From the NCBI RefSeq assembly GCF_001889165.1, contig NZ_CP016020.1, positions 2,826,501 to 2,890,500 on the forward strand: DNA of 64,000 nt, read 5' to 3'. This document shows, in pieces, positions 1-9,333 of the stretch; position 1 is the first letter of the stretch; each line of letters opens with the position of its first letter. This stretch comes from Bacillus weihaiensis (GTDB lineage: Bacteria > Bacillota > Bacilli > Bacillales > Bacillaceae). Made by a program: the position numbers and the translations under genes. The notes under the pieces were generated by a model. That model worked only from the letters and a program-made list of their open reading frames with translations, was not told the origin of the DNA and did not search any database.

Positions 1-166
1 CTATTTAGCATTTATTTTTAAATAATATATTCAACATTCATACCTACCACCAAGATAAGTAAGCAAGAAAAAGTGGCTCCTTTTTACAGACAGAAAACCT
101 TTTATCCAGGGAAAATATCCGGCACTTGGGATTATTCTAGTAAGCTGCAAACTATGAGAAATCAGT

Positions 167-748
167 CTAAGATAAAAACTCTTCCATCCTTAAGGCTCTA
201 TCATCTATCTTTCTTCTATAATCAGTGTATAGAAAAGAAATCAATATAACGAGCAAAATAGGAACCGTCATAGGAATCAACCATATGAACTCATCTCCTA
301 CATACGATCCAATGATAAAAACAGCTATTGATATAATTGGAGCAAACCAATAGTATGCTTTCGCTTTATAAAGCCAGCCATACGGAAAAAAATGAGCGCC
401 TGTAACAATTGCAAAAAACACAATAAATTCATTAGGGTTAGAAAAAAGCATCCAAAAAATAATGGGAAAGTAGATAAATTGAGCTACATTAAGAATAAGG
501 CCTAAGCGACTTAACGGATTTTCTTTGTCATTCCATTTCACCTTGATCATCCTTGATAACAGGATTGCTAGTGGAAGCATAAGACCTGTCGAATATAAAG
601 CAAGAATATTTTGCAGCCCAATTTTCATAGGCAAAAAATAGATGATGGTCATTAATACACATATAAAAACTCCTGAACATAAAAAGGAAATTCCATTTTT
701 AGCACTTATAGATACATCGTTCCTTAAATCAGTTATATTCATTATCAT
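167..748 (-). CDS. DUF7010-like membrane protein
   Basis: Probable integral membrane protein of about 190 residues with five or six hydrophobic segments over its length and a short charged C-terminus. It resembles the Bacillus DUF7010 family as I remember it; function unknown. The frame is open to 784, but the ATG at 748 follows an AAGGGG ribosome-binding region and avoids overlap with the preceding methyltransferase. It lies about 23 bases behind that gene on the same strand, so the two are probably cotranscribed. No hairpin terminator is visible between its stop and the window edge, and bases 1-166 hold no recognisable gene. Confidence 0.7.
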   Translation of the reverse strand: MIMNITDLRNDVSISAKNGISFLCSGVFICVLMTIIYFLPMKIGLQNILALYSTGLMLPLAILLSRMIKVKWNDKENPLSRLGLILNVAQFIYFPIIFWMLFSNPNEFIVFFAIVTGAHFFPYGWLYKAKAYYWFAPIISIAVFIIGSYVGDEFIWLIPMTVPILLVILISFLYTDYRRKIDDRALRMEEFLS

Positions 749-771
749 ATCGTCCGTTCCCCTTTTTCCTT

Positions 772-1500
772 TTACTTTCCGCATGAAAACAATAAGAATA
801 ATGGTATTCTCATTCTTCGCTCATACTCCTGCTTATCCTCAAAAAAATCCGGACTTGGTGTTCCTTCTCGGATATCATGTATGGTAAAACCCGCTTGCTT
901 TAACAATTGAAAATACTCCTCAATTGTTCGGTGATACTTCACTACGTTTTTGCCAATCCAGGGCTCTATCCTTTCACCACTTTGAAAATAATCATCTACT
1001 AACCAAGCAGTCTTTTTTCCTAATGCTTCAGCACTTTTCGTTGAGGAAAGTAAGAGGGGATGCTGTACGCTGAAAACAAATTTCCCATCATCCTTTAGAG
1101 AATAATATACATTTCGAAACACTGTTTTTAGATCTTGAAGATAATGAAAGACTAATCTAGATACAACCAAATCATATTGCCTCTGTTTTAAATCTATCGT
1201 TTGTAATGAGGCAAGCTGAATTTCTCCTCCGAGTTCACTTACATGATCTTTCGCTACCCTTACCATATTTTCCGATCCGTCTATACCTCGATAGGAAGTA
1301 CATCCTCTACTCAATAATTCATTACCAAATCGTCCATCTCCACAACCTAAATCTAGTATTGTTTTATCCTTTATATTCCCAATTAGTTGATGAACAATTG
1401 GACCTTCTATTACATTGTTCGGACTATTATCTCGATTTCTACGATTTAAAAAGTCTTCAAAAAATTGAGGATGATCATAAACAGATGCTTCTCTATACAC
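772..1500 (-). CDS. class I SAM-dependent methyltransferase
   Basis: Soluble methyltransferase of about 242 residues. The SAM-binding motif I (LDLGCGDGRFG) lies near residue 55, followed by an acidic motif (YRGIDGSENMV) and the post-II segment YDLVVSRLVFHYL, the order expected of Rossmann-fold class I enzymes. The target molecule cannot be told from sequence. An ATG at 1506 directly abuts the GGAGG ribosome-binding site, so the GTG at 1500, seven bases from it, is the more likely start. It lies between a broken DUF6054 gene upstream and a DUF7010-like gene downstream, forming a three-gene run on one strand. Confidence 0.85.
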   Translation of the reverse strand: MYREASVYDHPQFFEDFLNRRNRDNSPNNVIEGPIVHQLIGNIKDKTILDLGCGDGRFGNELLSRGCTSYRGIDGSENMVRVAKDHVSELGGEIQLASLQTIDLKQRQYDLVVSRLVFHYLQDLKTVFRNVYYSLKDDGKFVFSVQHPLLLSSTKSAEALGKKTAWLVDDYFQSGERIEPWIGKNVVKYHRTIEEYFQLLKQAGFTIHDIREGTPSPDFFEDKQEYERRMRIPLFLLFSCGK

Positions 1501-1514
1501 ATACATACCTCCTT

Positions 1515-1869
1515 TTACTCCTCACGAACTACTCCTGTTATATCTTCTTCTACTACTACTCTCCTTTTCCTATTAATGAAGCTTTTTCCTGATCCCCATC
1601 CTATATCTAAAATACCTTCTCCATTTCCTGTAGATACACATTTCATAACGGTTTCTCCGTCAATATGATCTAGTAGAACAGTCAAAGAGGCCGTGCTTCC
1701 ATTTCGAAAGAAAAAGTTATCAAAAACCAGTGTTGTTATCTCCTTGTCTTCCACTTTCTTGCTATCAAAGAAAACAAGTAACTCCTTTACTTCTTCAGTT
1801 TCAATGAGCTTTATAGCTGCCTCAAACGGAGTAAGTTGTCATATAAACTCCATCCGTATACTTTTTCAT
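1515..1869 (-). pseudogene. DUF6054-like gene, frameshifted near its start
   Basis: The C-terminal part (1515-1754 and upstream in frame) reads as a small DUF6054-like protein, with FFFRNGSTASLTVLL and a C-terminal Gly/Trp segment near GILDIGWGSG. The same frame continues upstream through FEAAIKLIETEEVKELLVFF to a stop with no usable start codon. An ATG at 1869 opens a different frame (MKKYTDGVYMTTYSV, then stop) that would join it by a one-base shift around 1830-1850. The gene is therefore probably broken in this strain, or a base is wrong in the assembly. A shorter product from the GTG at 1754 is possible. The family's role is unknown. Confidence 0.6.
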
Positions 1870-2105
1870 CAAGAGCATCCTTTCTTAGCTGGTCTTTCTC
1901 ACGATTACTCAATCATGATGAACAGTACATCTTTTTTTAACTTGTTAGATTACATCTATTTTTTTAGAATATATAGTCAACAACCAGCTATTCGAAAACA
2001 CCCCTTACATAATAATCACTATATTTTACCATATCATGCGTACCCATTGGATAAATTTCACAATAAAGACGGGTTTAATCTTAATAGTAAAGAATTCCTA
2101 TACAC

Positions 2106-2138
2106 AAAAAGCACAATTCACTCAGAAATTGTGCTTTT
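2106..2138 (-). terminator. rho-independent terminator behind the PbpC gene
   Basis: Hairpin with arms AAAAGCACAATT and AATTGTGCTTTT around a seven-base loop, followed on the minus strand by a T-run. It lies 14 bases after the PBP stop codon. Bases 1870-2105, on the other side, hold no gene I recognise. Confidence 0.8.
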
Positions 2139-2151
2139 CTAAAAAGTAAAG

Positions 2152-4173
2152 TTATCTTACATTACCTCCAAAAGCTTCAAACACTCCTTTAACTTTCGGG
2201 ACAACGTAATGACTTCCCTCACCTTTCTTGACTTCTTCCACCATCATCGCAATGAGAAGCGAAGGATTTTCTGTGTTGTATGCCACAAACCAACCATTCT
2301 CACTACCTGTAGCATCTTCTTTTGATTGCTTAAGCTCAGCTGTTCCTGTTTTTCCAGCAAGCTGAATTCCTTCTAAGACAGGAGAATGACCTGTACCATT
2401 GGGATGTTCAATTACTTGCTTTAAATCCTGTGCAATTATATCCACTTGTTCGTTTTCTAGTATATTTTCCTTCCAATATGTCGCTTCTGTAAAATCTGTA
2501 TTTACCTCTAAAAATGGCTTCACCATATTTCCTTCATTGAGGAACGTAGTGTATGCTGCTGCCACATGGAAGGGACTCATTTGTAATTCTCCTTGACCAT
2601 AACCAGAATCGGCTAAAAGTGTCTCACTAGTTAAACCATTATTTGAAATGGTTGACTTATTCATCGGGAATGGATAGTCAATATCTTCATCATATCCAAA
2701 GGACTTTAACCCTTGTGAAAACTGATCCTCTCCTAAATCAAGAGCTAGCTGAGCAAAGTAGATATTATCTGAAAAAACTAAAGCACTTTCTAAGTTTACA
2801 TTTTCAACTCTATCTGACACTCGTGTTATGGAGTAATTCCCCCAGCTTTCGTCTTTTTTCCAGGTTTTACCCTTAATTATTTTTGTATCATTAGGTGTAA
2901 TGGTACTTGTATTCAAACCAATCGCTGCAGTCAAAGGCTTAATCGTTGACCCAGGGGAATACGTCTTATTAAACCTTGCCATCATTGGCTTTTTAGGATC
3001 ATTTACTAATCCATTATAGGCTTCTGAAGAAATTCCAAGTATAAAGTCATTAGGGTTATAAGAGGGACTACTAACAAGGGCTAATGTTTCACCTGTTAGA
3101 GGGTGAAGTGCAACTGATGTACCCATATCATCTTTAAGCTGATCATAAATGGCTTGCTGAATATCTCGGTTAATAGTTAGTGTAATATCTTCTCCATTTG
3201 TAGGCTCTTTTTCAGCAATAATCTCATCTGTATCTTTAATAGAAATAATGGCCCCTTCCTCACCCTTTAAGCGATCCTCATACACTTGTTCAAGTCCAGC
3301 TTTTCCAATCATTGAGGTTGCATTGTAGCCTTTATCCTTTAATTGTTCTAATTGTTCAGCAGAAATGTTCCCAATATACCCCGTGAGATGTGCAGCCGCT
3401 TCTCCAAGTGGATACACCCTCGATTCAACATCCTGTTTTAAGACCGATGGAATCTTCATAAGCTTTTCATATAACTCTACATTTGTTGGATCTATTTTCT
3501 TAATTGGAACAAATAATTCAGGCTTTACCCATGCTTGGTTTAATTTACCCTTTATTTCCTCCACACTGATATCTAGTAAAGTTGAAATCTCTTCTAATGT
3601 TTCATCTTGATTTTCTGGCAGGTCTCCAGGCATTATTCCGATTTCATAGGCAACACCATTTACCGCAAGACCTTTCTCATTTTGATCAAAGATTTGTCCT
3701 CTAACAGCAGGGATGGTTGAGACCTTCACCTCTTGTCCAGCTTCTAACTGTGGGAAAATCATGCTTGGACTCCATTCCATGAACCATTCTTCCTCATCCG
3801 CTTGCTTCTCTTTCACTACACGAACTTTCTCATCAAAGGAAATGTTTCCAGCAATTGTATTCATCGATAGTGTAAAAGAATACGTTTGCTCCTCATCTTT
3901 TTCTTTACCGTCCTCATCGGGTTGAATGAATGTTACCTCTAATTCCCTCGCAGAAATTCCTTCATAAATATTTTTATACTTGCTTACAAATTCTTCTTCG
4001 GTCACTTCACTCTTTGTACTTAAAGAAAGCATGCTATACATATCTGAAAACTTTTGGTCATTCCAAAGCTGTATGTATTCACTTAATCGTTCAGAGGCTG
4101 TTGGTTTAGTTGAACAACCCCAAAGAAAAATAAAAGACAGCAAACATACAACTAGTAAATAGGTTTTTCTCAT
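2152..4173 (-). CDS. pbpC: class B penicillin-binding protein (PBP3/MecA type)
   Basis: Membrane-anchored D,D-transpeptidase that cross-links peptidoglycan. The N-terminus is a lipoprotein-like signal ending FLWGC near residue 22, followed by an NTF2-like MecA N-terminal domain (about 25-150), a dimerisation domain (about 155-320) and the transpeptidase domain. All three catalytic motifs are present: STIK at about 411 with the active serine, SDN at about 470 and KTG at about 610. The length of 673 residues fits B. subtilis PbpC. The ATG at 4173 is preferred over a TTG six bases upstream because of its spacing from GGAGG. It is a single-gene unit with its own terminator. Known relatives of this branch include low-affinity PBPs; affinity cannot be judged here. 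Confidence 0.9.
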   Translation of the reverse strand: MRKTYLLVVCLLSFIFLWGCSTKPTASERLSEYIQLWNDQKFSDMYSMLSLSTKSEVTEEEFVSKYKNIYEGISARELEVTFIQPDEDGKEKDEEQTYSFTLSMNTIAGNISFDEKVRVVKEKQADEEEWFMEWSPSMIFPQLEAGQEVKVSTIPAVRGQIFDQNEKGLAVNGVAYEIGIMPGDLPENQDETLEEISTLLDISVEEIKGKLNQAWVKPELFVPIKKIDPTNVELYEKLMKIPSVLKQDVESRVYPLGEAAAHLTGYIGNISAEQLEQLKDKGYNATSMIGKAGLEQVYEDRLKGEEGAIISIKDTDEIIAEKEPTNGEDITLTINRDIQQAIYDQLKDDMGTSVALHPLTGETLALVSSPSYNPNDFILGISSEAYNGLVNDPKKPMMARFNKTYSPGSTIKPLTAAIGLNTSTITPNDTKIIKGKTWKKDESWGNYSITRVSDRVENVNLESALVFSDNIYFAQLALDLGEDQFSQGLKSFGYDEDIDYPFPMNKSTISNNGLTSETLLADSGYGQGELQMSPFHVAAAYTTFLNEGNMVKPFLEVNTDFTEATYWKENILENEQVDIIAQDLKQVIEHPNGTGHSPVLEGIQLAGKTGTAELKQSKEDATGSENGWFVAYNTENPSLLIAMMVEEVKKGEGSHYVVPKVKGVFEAFGGNVR

Positions 4174-4209
4174 ACGCAACGTTCCTCCCTACTCATGATT
4201 TATCCTACG

Positions 4210-4671
4210 TCCCTTTTAGATTTTCTACCTTAATTCTTTTACAATTTCTAGTTTTATAGGTTCATTCTAACATATCGACTCGTTTAATGGATAAACTTTA
4301 CAAATCTATATATCTATGTCTAAAAAAACACCTCTAATCCAGTTAATTAGAGGTGTTTTTTGCAGTATAATGCAATTTATTGAAGTGAGATGGAAAGGGA
4401 ATACTTGTTATGTAAACCATATTACCTTTTCTTCCTCATCATGATCAAAACATCACGATCTATCAGAAAGAGAAAGTCGACGATCTTTCTTCAAGTTCTT
4501 TCATTATACATTCAAAAGGAAGGAACCAGAAGAACATGCGCAACTAGTTGAAAGGGAAAAAACGGAAATGCTTCCTACCTAATAATTTCTTTCCCACTCA
4601 TCCGCCTCCTTATTAAAATTGAGGGAGGATGATAAGTTTAAGTACAGGTGCCTGGCACCCCTTCATCAGCA
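4210..4671. other. 460-base intergenic region with terminator and repeat scrap
   Basis: No gene seen. It holds the hairpin at 4322-4361 and a perfect inverted GGTGCC/GGCACC motif at 4647-4659 that matches the inner part of the 122-bp repeat described elsewhere in the window. The rest is AT-rich and unremarkable. Confidence 0.6.
4322..4361. terminator. bidirectional hairpin terminator
   Basis: Arms AAAACACCTCTAAT and ATTAGAGGTGTTTT with a short loop, flanked by A and T runs on both sides. It could end transcripts coming from YcxB on the minus strand. Confidence 0.75.
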
Positions 4672-5184
4672 TTACTTTGAATAATTCAGTTGGACAAATG
4701 CTATCAATTCATTTTCATCTTTAATAGCACGCTTCGGAATGATATAAGAGCTAACAGAAGAGTTATAGAAATAAAAATAGTCACTGTCTTCCTTAAACTC
4801 TTGAATACCAGACCAGTTTACTTTTGTCTCACCCGTTGAATGGTGATCTGAAATTCCCTCTTCTGAAAGAGTCATCTCATGTTTTCCTACTATGCCATCG
4901 TTTTTTCCTTCTTTCAACATCTTTTTGGCATTCCTTTTAACTGTATGATAAAAGTATTTTGGATAAAATAAAAACCAAATAATAGCCATGATGGCAAAAG
5001 GGATAAGCATAAATAAAATCGGAATGTCATTTATTGATGAAAACAAAAAAGCAATGGCAATAAACATGATCGGAGTTAAGTAACGTTGAATAGCTAAGGC
5101 ATGACGTCCCGCTTTTGAATTTTTCAAATGAAATAAATTAAAATGTAAGTAATCCTCTTCCGTCAAATGATACGTAATTCTCAT
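4672..5184 (-). CDS. YcxB family protein
   Basis: A 170-residue protein with a short cytoplasmic N-terminus (LTEEDYLHFNLFHLKNS), two adjacent membrane helices at about residues 33-70, and a soluble C-terminal domain. That domain includes GISDHHSTGETKVNWSGI and a YIIPKRAI segment typical of YcxB-like proteins. The biochemical role is unknown. Start ATG with GAGGGAG upstream. It is a single gene, with its stop close to the GGTGCCTGGCACC scrap and a terminator some 300 bases beyond. Confidence 0.85.
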   Translation of the reverse strand: MRITYHLTEEDYLHFNLFHLKNSKAGRHALAIQRYLTPIMFIAIAFLFSSINDIPILFMLIPFAIMAIIWFLFYPKYFYHTVKRNAKKMLKEGKNDGIVGKHEMTLSEEGISDHHSTGETKVNWSGIQEFKEDSDYFYFYNSSVSSYIIPKRAIKDENELIAFVQLNYSK

Positions 5185-5315
5185 GTATTATCTCCCTCTT
5201 CTTCATTCAAGTTAATAGTAAATTCATCTTGCAATAGTGCTCTATACTAGAATGCAGCTGGTCCATGTTGTATAAGAAATTCTATATGTATAGGGTGGAT
5301 CAAATAAAGAATTAT

Positions 5316-6101
5316 CTACCACACCTCAAGTAACGTATCTCTAAATATCTGATTTAACTCAGCTGTTGGGTCATAATCTTGGACGGTAAGGTTTTCGCTA
5401 GCATTTTCCAAATAAACAATTTGCTCTTGTAAATAAGCAAGTGTTGATGGAAAAAAATCCACTTTCATTACACCAGCTTTTTTATAATGAAGGATAGACA
5501 GTATCTCTTCTTTTATTTTAAACTCGCTAATGAATTCCTCAACTAATTTTATGAATTCAATTGGTGGAAAGGTCTGTTTTTCCACAATCCATGTAGCAGC
5601 CAAGATGGGTCTTAATGTAGTAAGATACTTTTTAATAGATAATTGTTCATCACGTACTAGATCCTTAAGATTTCCTTTTGCCATATGTAGATAATGATAG
5701 TAACATGCATGTGATGCAAATACGTTAGATTCAATAGATTTCATATGTTCAATGGTCGAAAAAGCTTGATAATAAACGTTCGAAGAATACAGCCATTCTA
5801 ATAATCCTGGATTTGACTTACGAAAGAGTCTCAGCGCCTTTGTTAACTCCCAGCCACTAAGATCTAGAAGTGGATCAACTTGAATAGATAGAGAATCATT
5901 CACGGGTATCTCTAGCACATCTCTTTTTTGATCAATTGACAAATACCACTCTTTTTTATGAACATAAATAAACCTCACATCATAATCACTTTTTTCAGAT
6001 GGAAAACCCCACGCACGACTTCCAGACTCACAAGCGTAGAGCACCTTCACTTCATAGTCTATTTCAATTTGCTTTAAAACTTTTATAATATGTCCCTTCA
6101 C
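5316..6101 (-). CDS. nucleotidyltransferase, YcgL/RlaP-like
   Basis: Predicted nucleotidyltransferase of the polymerase-beta superfamily, similar to B. subtilis YcgL and to RlaP proteins linked to RNA repair. The active-site signature is at residues 25-45: GSRAWGFPSEKSDYDVRFIY carries the GS motif and the D-x-D metal-binding pair. An all-helical C-terminal half follows. Length 261 residues matches the family. The start is a GTG seven bases after GGAGG. It stands alone; no RNA ligase or other repair partner is nearby, so its substrate is open. Confidence 0.85.
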   Translation of the reverse strand: MKGHIIKVLKQIEIDYEVKVLYACESGSRAWGFPSEKSDYDVRFIYVHKKEWYLSIDQKRDVLEIPVNDSLSIQVDPLLDLSGWELTKALRLFRKSNPGLLEWLYSSNVYYQAFSTIEHMKSIESNVFASHACYYHYLHMAKGNLKDLVRDEQLSIKKYLTTLRPILAATWIVEKQTFPPIEFIKLVEEFISEFKIKEEILSILHYKKAGVMKVDFFPSTLAYLQEQIVYLENASENLTVQDYDPTAELNQIFRDTLLEVW

Positions 6102-6327
6102 CTACCCACCTCCTGTACACATTCACAATAACTACCTATCTTTCTAATATAAACGAACGTGTTAAAAAAAGAATCTTTTTAGAGGTTCTTTATTCTAGGT
6201 TTTCTATAAGTTAGCTTAGTCACTAATGCTCTTGCTTGTATGAATAAAAAAAGGTTAACAGTTCTTACACTAGAATTATCATGGAAGTAACAATCTATAC
6301 GAATCAGCATGTTTTCTAAATACGTAG

Positions 6328-6984
6328 CTAATCATTAATGACCCCCATATCCTTCATACAGTCAGACAAAATAGTAGAATTGATTTCGTTTGCCAGTAGA
6401 TATTTCTCCCTATAAAGAGACTTTATGATTTCTTTGCACTCATCTAACGTGATGCGCTCTTTACTTTTAAGGAAGAATTCTAAAGGTATCGGGCTTTGAC
6501 CTTTATGTAATGGTGGTTGTACATAGTGAAGCATTTCCTCTGCTTTAAATCCGTTTTCAGAGAAGAAGCGATTTCTTCGCACACAATCCGCTTTCTCTTC
6601 ATCCGAATGAACAGCCTCTTGACGTTCCGTTTCAAGCACTAAAGCACGGAATGAAGAATAACCGTTACTACGTGACTCCTCATTTAACATCTCTTCTATT
6701 TTGTTTAGTGTTCTTTTCCCAAGACCCTTGTTTCGTTGGGTAGGAACCGTCCCTAAATAGACAATAAATCCGCTATTTACATCCGCTAAATAATGGGCTG
6801 TCAGAAACGAAATTATTTTGCCATCTTCTAATCCGACTAAAAATAAAAATGAATCTAAATCAAAGCTTCTCAAAAAAACTTCATGAGGCTCCCTAACATC
6901 AATTGGAAACATTGAATCATATAAGCAAAAGAATTCTTGGAGTAGCCGCTGATCTTCCTTCTTTATTAGTTTCCATCTAATCAT
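6328..6984 (-). CDS. GNAT family N-acetyltransferase
   Basis: Acetyl-CoA-dependent acetyltransferase. The acetyl-CoA-binding motif A appears as VPTQRNKGLGKRTLNKIEE at about residues 80-100, preceded by a beta strand GFIVYLGTV, and motif B follows at RFFSENGFKAEEM. At 218 residues it carries a longer C-terminal tail than a minimal GNAT. The start ATG follows CAGGAGGGG. The substrate is not deducible. Confidence 0.85.
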   Translation of the reverse strand: MIRWKLIKKEDQRLLQEFFCLYDSMFPIDVREPHEVFLRSFDLDSFLFLVGLEDGKIISFLTAHYLADVNSGFIVYLGTVPTQRNKGLGKRTLNKIEEMLNEESRSNGYSSFRALVLETERQEAVHSDEEKADCVRRNRFFSENGFKAEEMLHYVQPPLHKGQSPIPLEFFLKSKERITLDECKEIIKSLYREKYLLANEINSTILSDCMKDMGVIND

Positions 6985-7018
6985 GGATTACACCCCTCCT
7001 GAAAGGATCGTAAAAAAG

Positions 7019-7387
7019 TTAAAAAAATGCATAGTGAAAAAGTCCAACATATAATGGACCTAATAAAACGAGCATAGTGAAAAACGTAATAACTCTTTTT
7101 GCAAATAAAGACAATTCTTTCATTTCTTCAACATCTTCTCCATTCATTTTATTGAAGAAAATGCCAAAGCACACATCCCATAATAAAGCGCAAACAAAAA
7201 CGATTTTCCACACAAGTGGAGTAAGTAAGTTCATATCTGTGACAAACCCGAAGAGTCCAATCCAGGCGATAACTGATACAACAAAGTCTAATTTTAAATA
7301 GACTGTTTTATATTTACCTTTCAAAAGGAATCCAATCGCTGCTGCACCTAAAATCCCAAGGTAAATAATCCATAAAACTGTTCCCAT
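7019..7387 (-). CDS. small four-helix membrane protein, unknown
   Basis: About 122 residues with roughly four hydrophobic helices and a central charged stretch (NKMNGEDVEEMKE). I do not recognise the family. The frame is open to 7411, but the ATG at 7387 follows AGGAAG at normal spacing. A perfect 14-base palindrome lies 31 bases upstream at 7418-7431 and overlaps a possible -10 box, so the gene may be controlled by a dimeric repressor. Confidence 0.65.
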   Translation of the reverse strand: MGTVLWIIYLGILGAAAIGFLLKGKYKTVYLKLDFVVSVIAWIGLFGFVTDMNLLTPLVWKIVFVCALLWDVCFGIFFNKMNGEDVEEMKELSLFAKRVITFFTMLVLLGPLYVGLFHYAFF

Positions 7388-7417
7388 CTTACTACTTCCT
7401 TTTTTTATCATTTTTAT

Positions 7418-7431
7418 AGTAGTATACTACT
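7418..7431. promoter_or_regulatory. perfect 14-base palindrome, operator candidate
   Basis: AGTAGTATACTACT reads identically on both strands and contains TATACT, a plausible -10 element for the minus-strand membrane-protein gene starting at 7387. No regulator gene is adjacent. Bases 7440-7810 beyond it show no gene. Confidence 0.4.
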
Positions 7432-7811
7432 TTTCTACTTTTATAGAAATATAAATTTTAACAAAAAATGATAATAATCTAGGACTAAGTATACAGATGA
7501 AAGAAAAAAATGGTTATTTTATAGAAATAAAGAAACATATGTAGATAGTACTATTAAGGAGAAAGCTTAAGATATTCTCACTATATAAAGACTAGTGGCA
7601 GCTTTTCTTTTTAGAATAATTCCTTATCTAAATTTACACAAATTGACTTCTATGGTGATTAAGTAAAGAGACAACCATATTACTCATTTAGCTCCATGGT
7701 ACATGAAAAATAATGGACGTTGTGGATCAAAACGGAGGCAATTGTTGGATACAGTAAGGCGGGGGTATAGTTCTTTTTCATTAAAAAATCCTACTTATTT
7801 GGTTCGCACAT

Positions 7812-7854
7812 AAAAAAAGCACTCAAAAGGTCAGTATATACCAACCTTTTGAGC
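7812..7854 (-). terminator. terminator of the PbuG unit
   Basis: Arms CTCAAAAGGT and ACCTTTTGAG around a 12-base loop, followed on the minus strand by a run of seven T. Confidence 0.85.
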
Positions 7855-7865
7855 CTTATCAATAA

Positions 7866-9161
7866 TCACGCAACAAATGCAAAATAAGCAAGGAAAATAA
7901 CAGCTAAAATATAAATAATCGGATGGATTTCCTTGTGCTTTTTCATAGCAAGCATTGTAATTGGATACATCACAAATCCTAATCCAATTCCTGTTGCAAC
8001 ACTGAATGTTAAGGGCATCATAATAATCGTCACAAATGCAGGGATAGCTATTTCTAATTTCGTCCACTTGATATGATATATTTCACTTGCCATTAATGCT
8101 CCGACGATAATTAGTGCAGGAGCTGTTACTTCAGGAGTTACGATTGCAAGTAACGGAGAGAAAAACAACGCAATAACAAATAAACCTGACATAACGACTG
8201 ATGAAAAACCTGTTCTTGCTCCTGCTGCGATACCTGCTGATGATTCAACAAATGAGGCAGTCGTTGATGTACCTAACACAGATCCAGCAACTGAAGCCGA
8301 CGCATCGGCAAGTAAAGCTCGTCCAACGTTTGGTATTTTATTATCCTTCATAATACCTGCTTGACTTGCTACTGCGATTAACGTACCTGCCGTATCAAAA
8401 AATGCCACGAATAGGAAGGTGAAAACAACTGCCAATAGCTCAACTGTAAAAATTTGATCAAGCTGCAGAAGTGCAACTCCAAATGTTGGCTCAAGGCTTG
8501 GAATAGCCCCCACAATACTTTCTGGTTTATCAATAACGCCAAATAATATCCCAATGATTGTCGCAATGACCATACCGTAAAAAATACCACCACGAACATT
8601 CTTCACTAAAAATATGACTGTTAGAATAAAACAGAAAATGGCTAATAATGTAGGTGGCGCAGCTAAATTTCCTAGAGATACAAAGGTTGCTGGATTTGCT
8701 TGGACTATACCTGAATTCTTTAACCCGATAAATGCGACGAAAAAACCAATTCCACTCGCAATCGCATATTTTAAGTCTTGTGGAATAACATCAATGATTT
8801 TCTCTCGGATTTTTAGAACACTCAATAAAACAAATAGTACTCCAGATATAAAAACACCCGTTAAAGCCGTTTGCCATGGAATTCCCATACCAATTACAAC
8901 AGAATACGTAAAGAATGAATTTAACCCCATGCTCGGGGCAATTCCTATAGGAAAGTTTGCTAATAATCCGATCATTAATGTACCGATAATTGCTGATAAT
9001 GCGGTTGCTGTAAAAACAGCCCCTTTATCCATCCCAGCTTCGGCTAAAACAATTGGATTTACGACTAAAATATAGGCCATTGATAAAAATGTTGTTAAGC
9101 CGCCAATAAACTCCTGACGATAGGTTGTTTGCCTTTCTGCAAACTGAAAGAATTGCTTCAT
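7866..9161 (-). CDS. pbuG: guanine/hypoxanthine permease (NCS2/AzgA-like)
   Basis: Proton-coupled purine-base permease of the NCS2 family with 12-14 membrane helices over 431 residues. Family signatures include GGLTTFLSMAYILVVNP at the N-terminus, the re-entrant segment IAPSMGLNSFFTYSVV near residue 78, and FLFVAFFDTAGTLIAVA in helix 8 with the conserved acidic residue. The sequence follows B. subtilis PbuG more closely than PbuO. It is a single-gene unit controlled by a guanine-class riboswitch about 260-330 bases upstream, which supports a guanine/hypoxanthine substrate. The start ATG lies seven bases after GGAGG. Confidence 0.92.
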   Translation of the reverse strand: MKQFFQFAERQTTYRQEFIGGLTTFLSMAYILVVNPIVLAEAGMDKGAVFTATALSAIIGTLMIGLLANFPIGIAPSMGLNSFFTYSVVIGMGIPWQTALTGVFISGVLFVLLSVLKIREKIIDVIPQDLKYAIASGIGFFVAFIGLKNSGIVQANPATFVSLGNLAAPPTLLAIFCFILTVIFLVKNVRGGIFYGMVIATIIGILFGVIDKPESIVGAIPSLEPTFGVALLQLDQIFTVELLAVVFTFLFVAFFDTAGTLIAVASQAGIMKDNKIPNVGRALLADASASVAGSVLGTSTTASFVESSAGIAAGARTGFSSVVMSGLFVIALFFSPLLAIVTPEVTAPALIIVGALMASEIYHIKWTKLEIAIPAFVTIIMMPLTFSVATGIGLGFVMYPITMLAMKKHKEIHPIIYILAVIFLAYFAFVA

Positions 9162-9215
9162 GATGACCTCCTGAATCTAAAAAATATTATCCCTTGCCAC
9201 TAGTTCGCTGTGTTA

Positions 9216-9323
9216 CTGGTTATTTTGCTCGAATGAGGCGCACACAACTGCGCAGGCGGGTAGGCTTTGGAACCTCCTGCCTAGTGTGTGGCTGTTACGT
9301 AAATCAACTACTCCGTAAACCAG
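9216..9323 (-). promoter_or_regulatory. extra structured segment in the pbuG leader
   Basis: Between the riboswitch terminator and the pbuG start the leader can form a long irregular hairpin. Its outer arms are CTGGTT/AACCAG at 9216-9221 and 9318-9323. The inner arms are CACAC..ACT..GCAGG at 9241-9256 and CCTGC..AGT..GTGTG at 9276-9290. It is much more GC-rich than its surroundings and is not part of a standard purine-riboswitch leader. Function unknown. Confidence 0.5.
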
Positions 9324-9333
9324 ACCAACAACT

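Noticed and set aside
1693-2142. 149-codon plus-strand frame opposite the DUF6054 gene
   Set aside because: The first half is the complement of a coding region and the rest has no start signals or known family.
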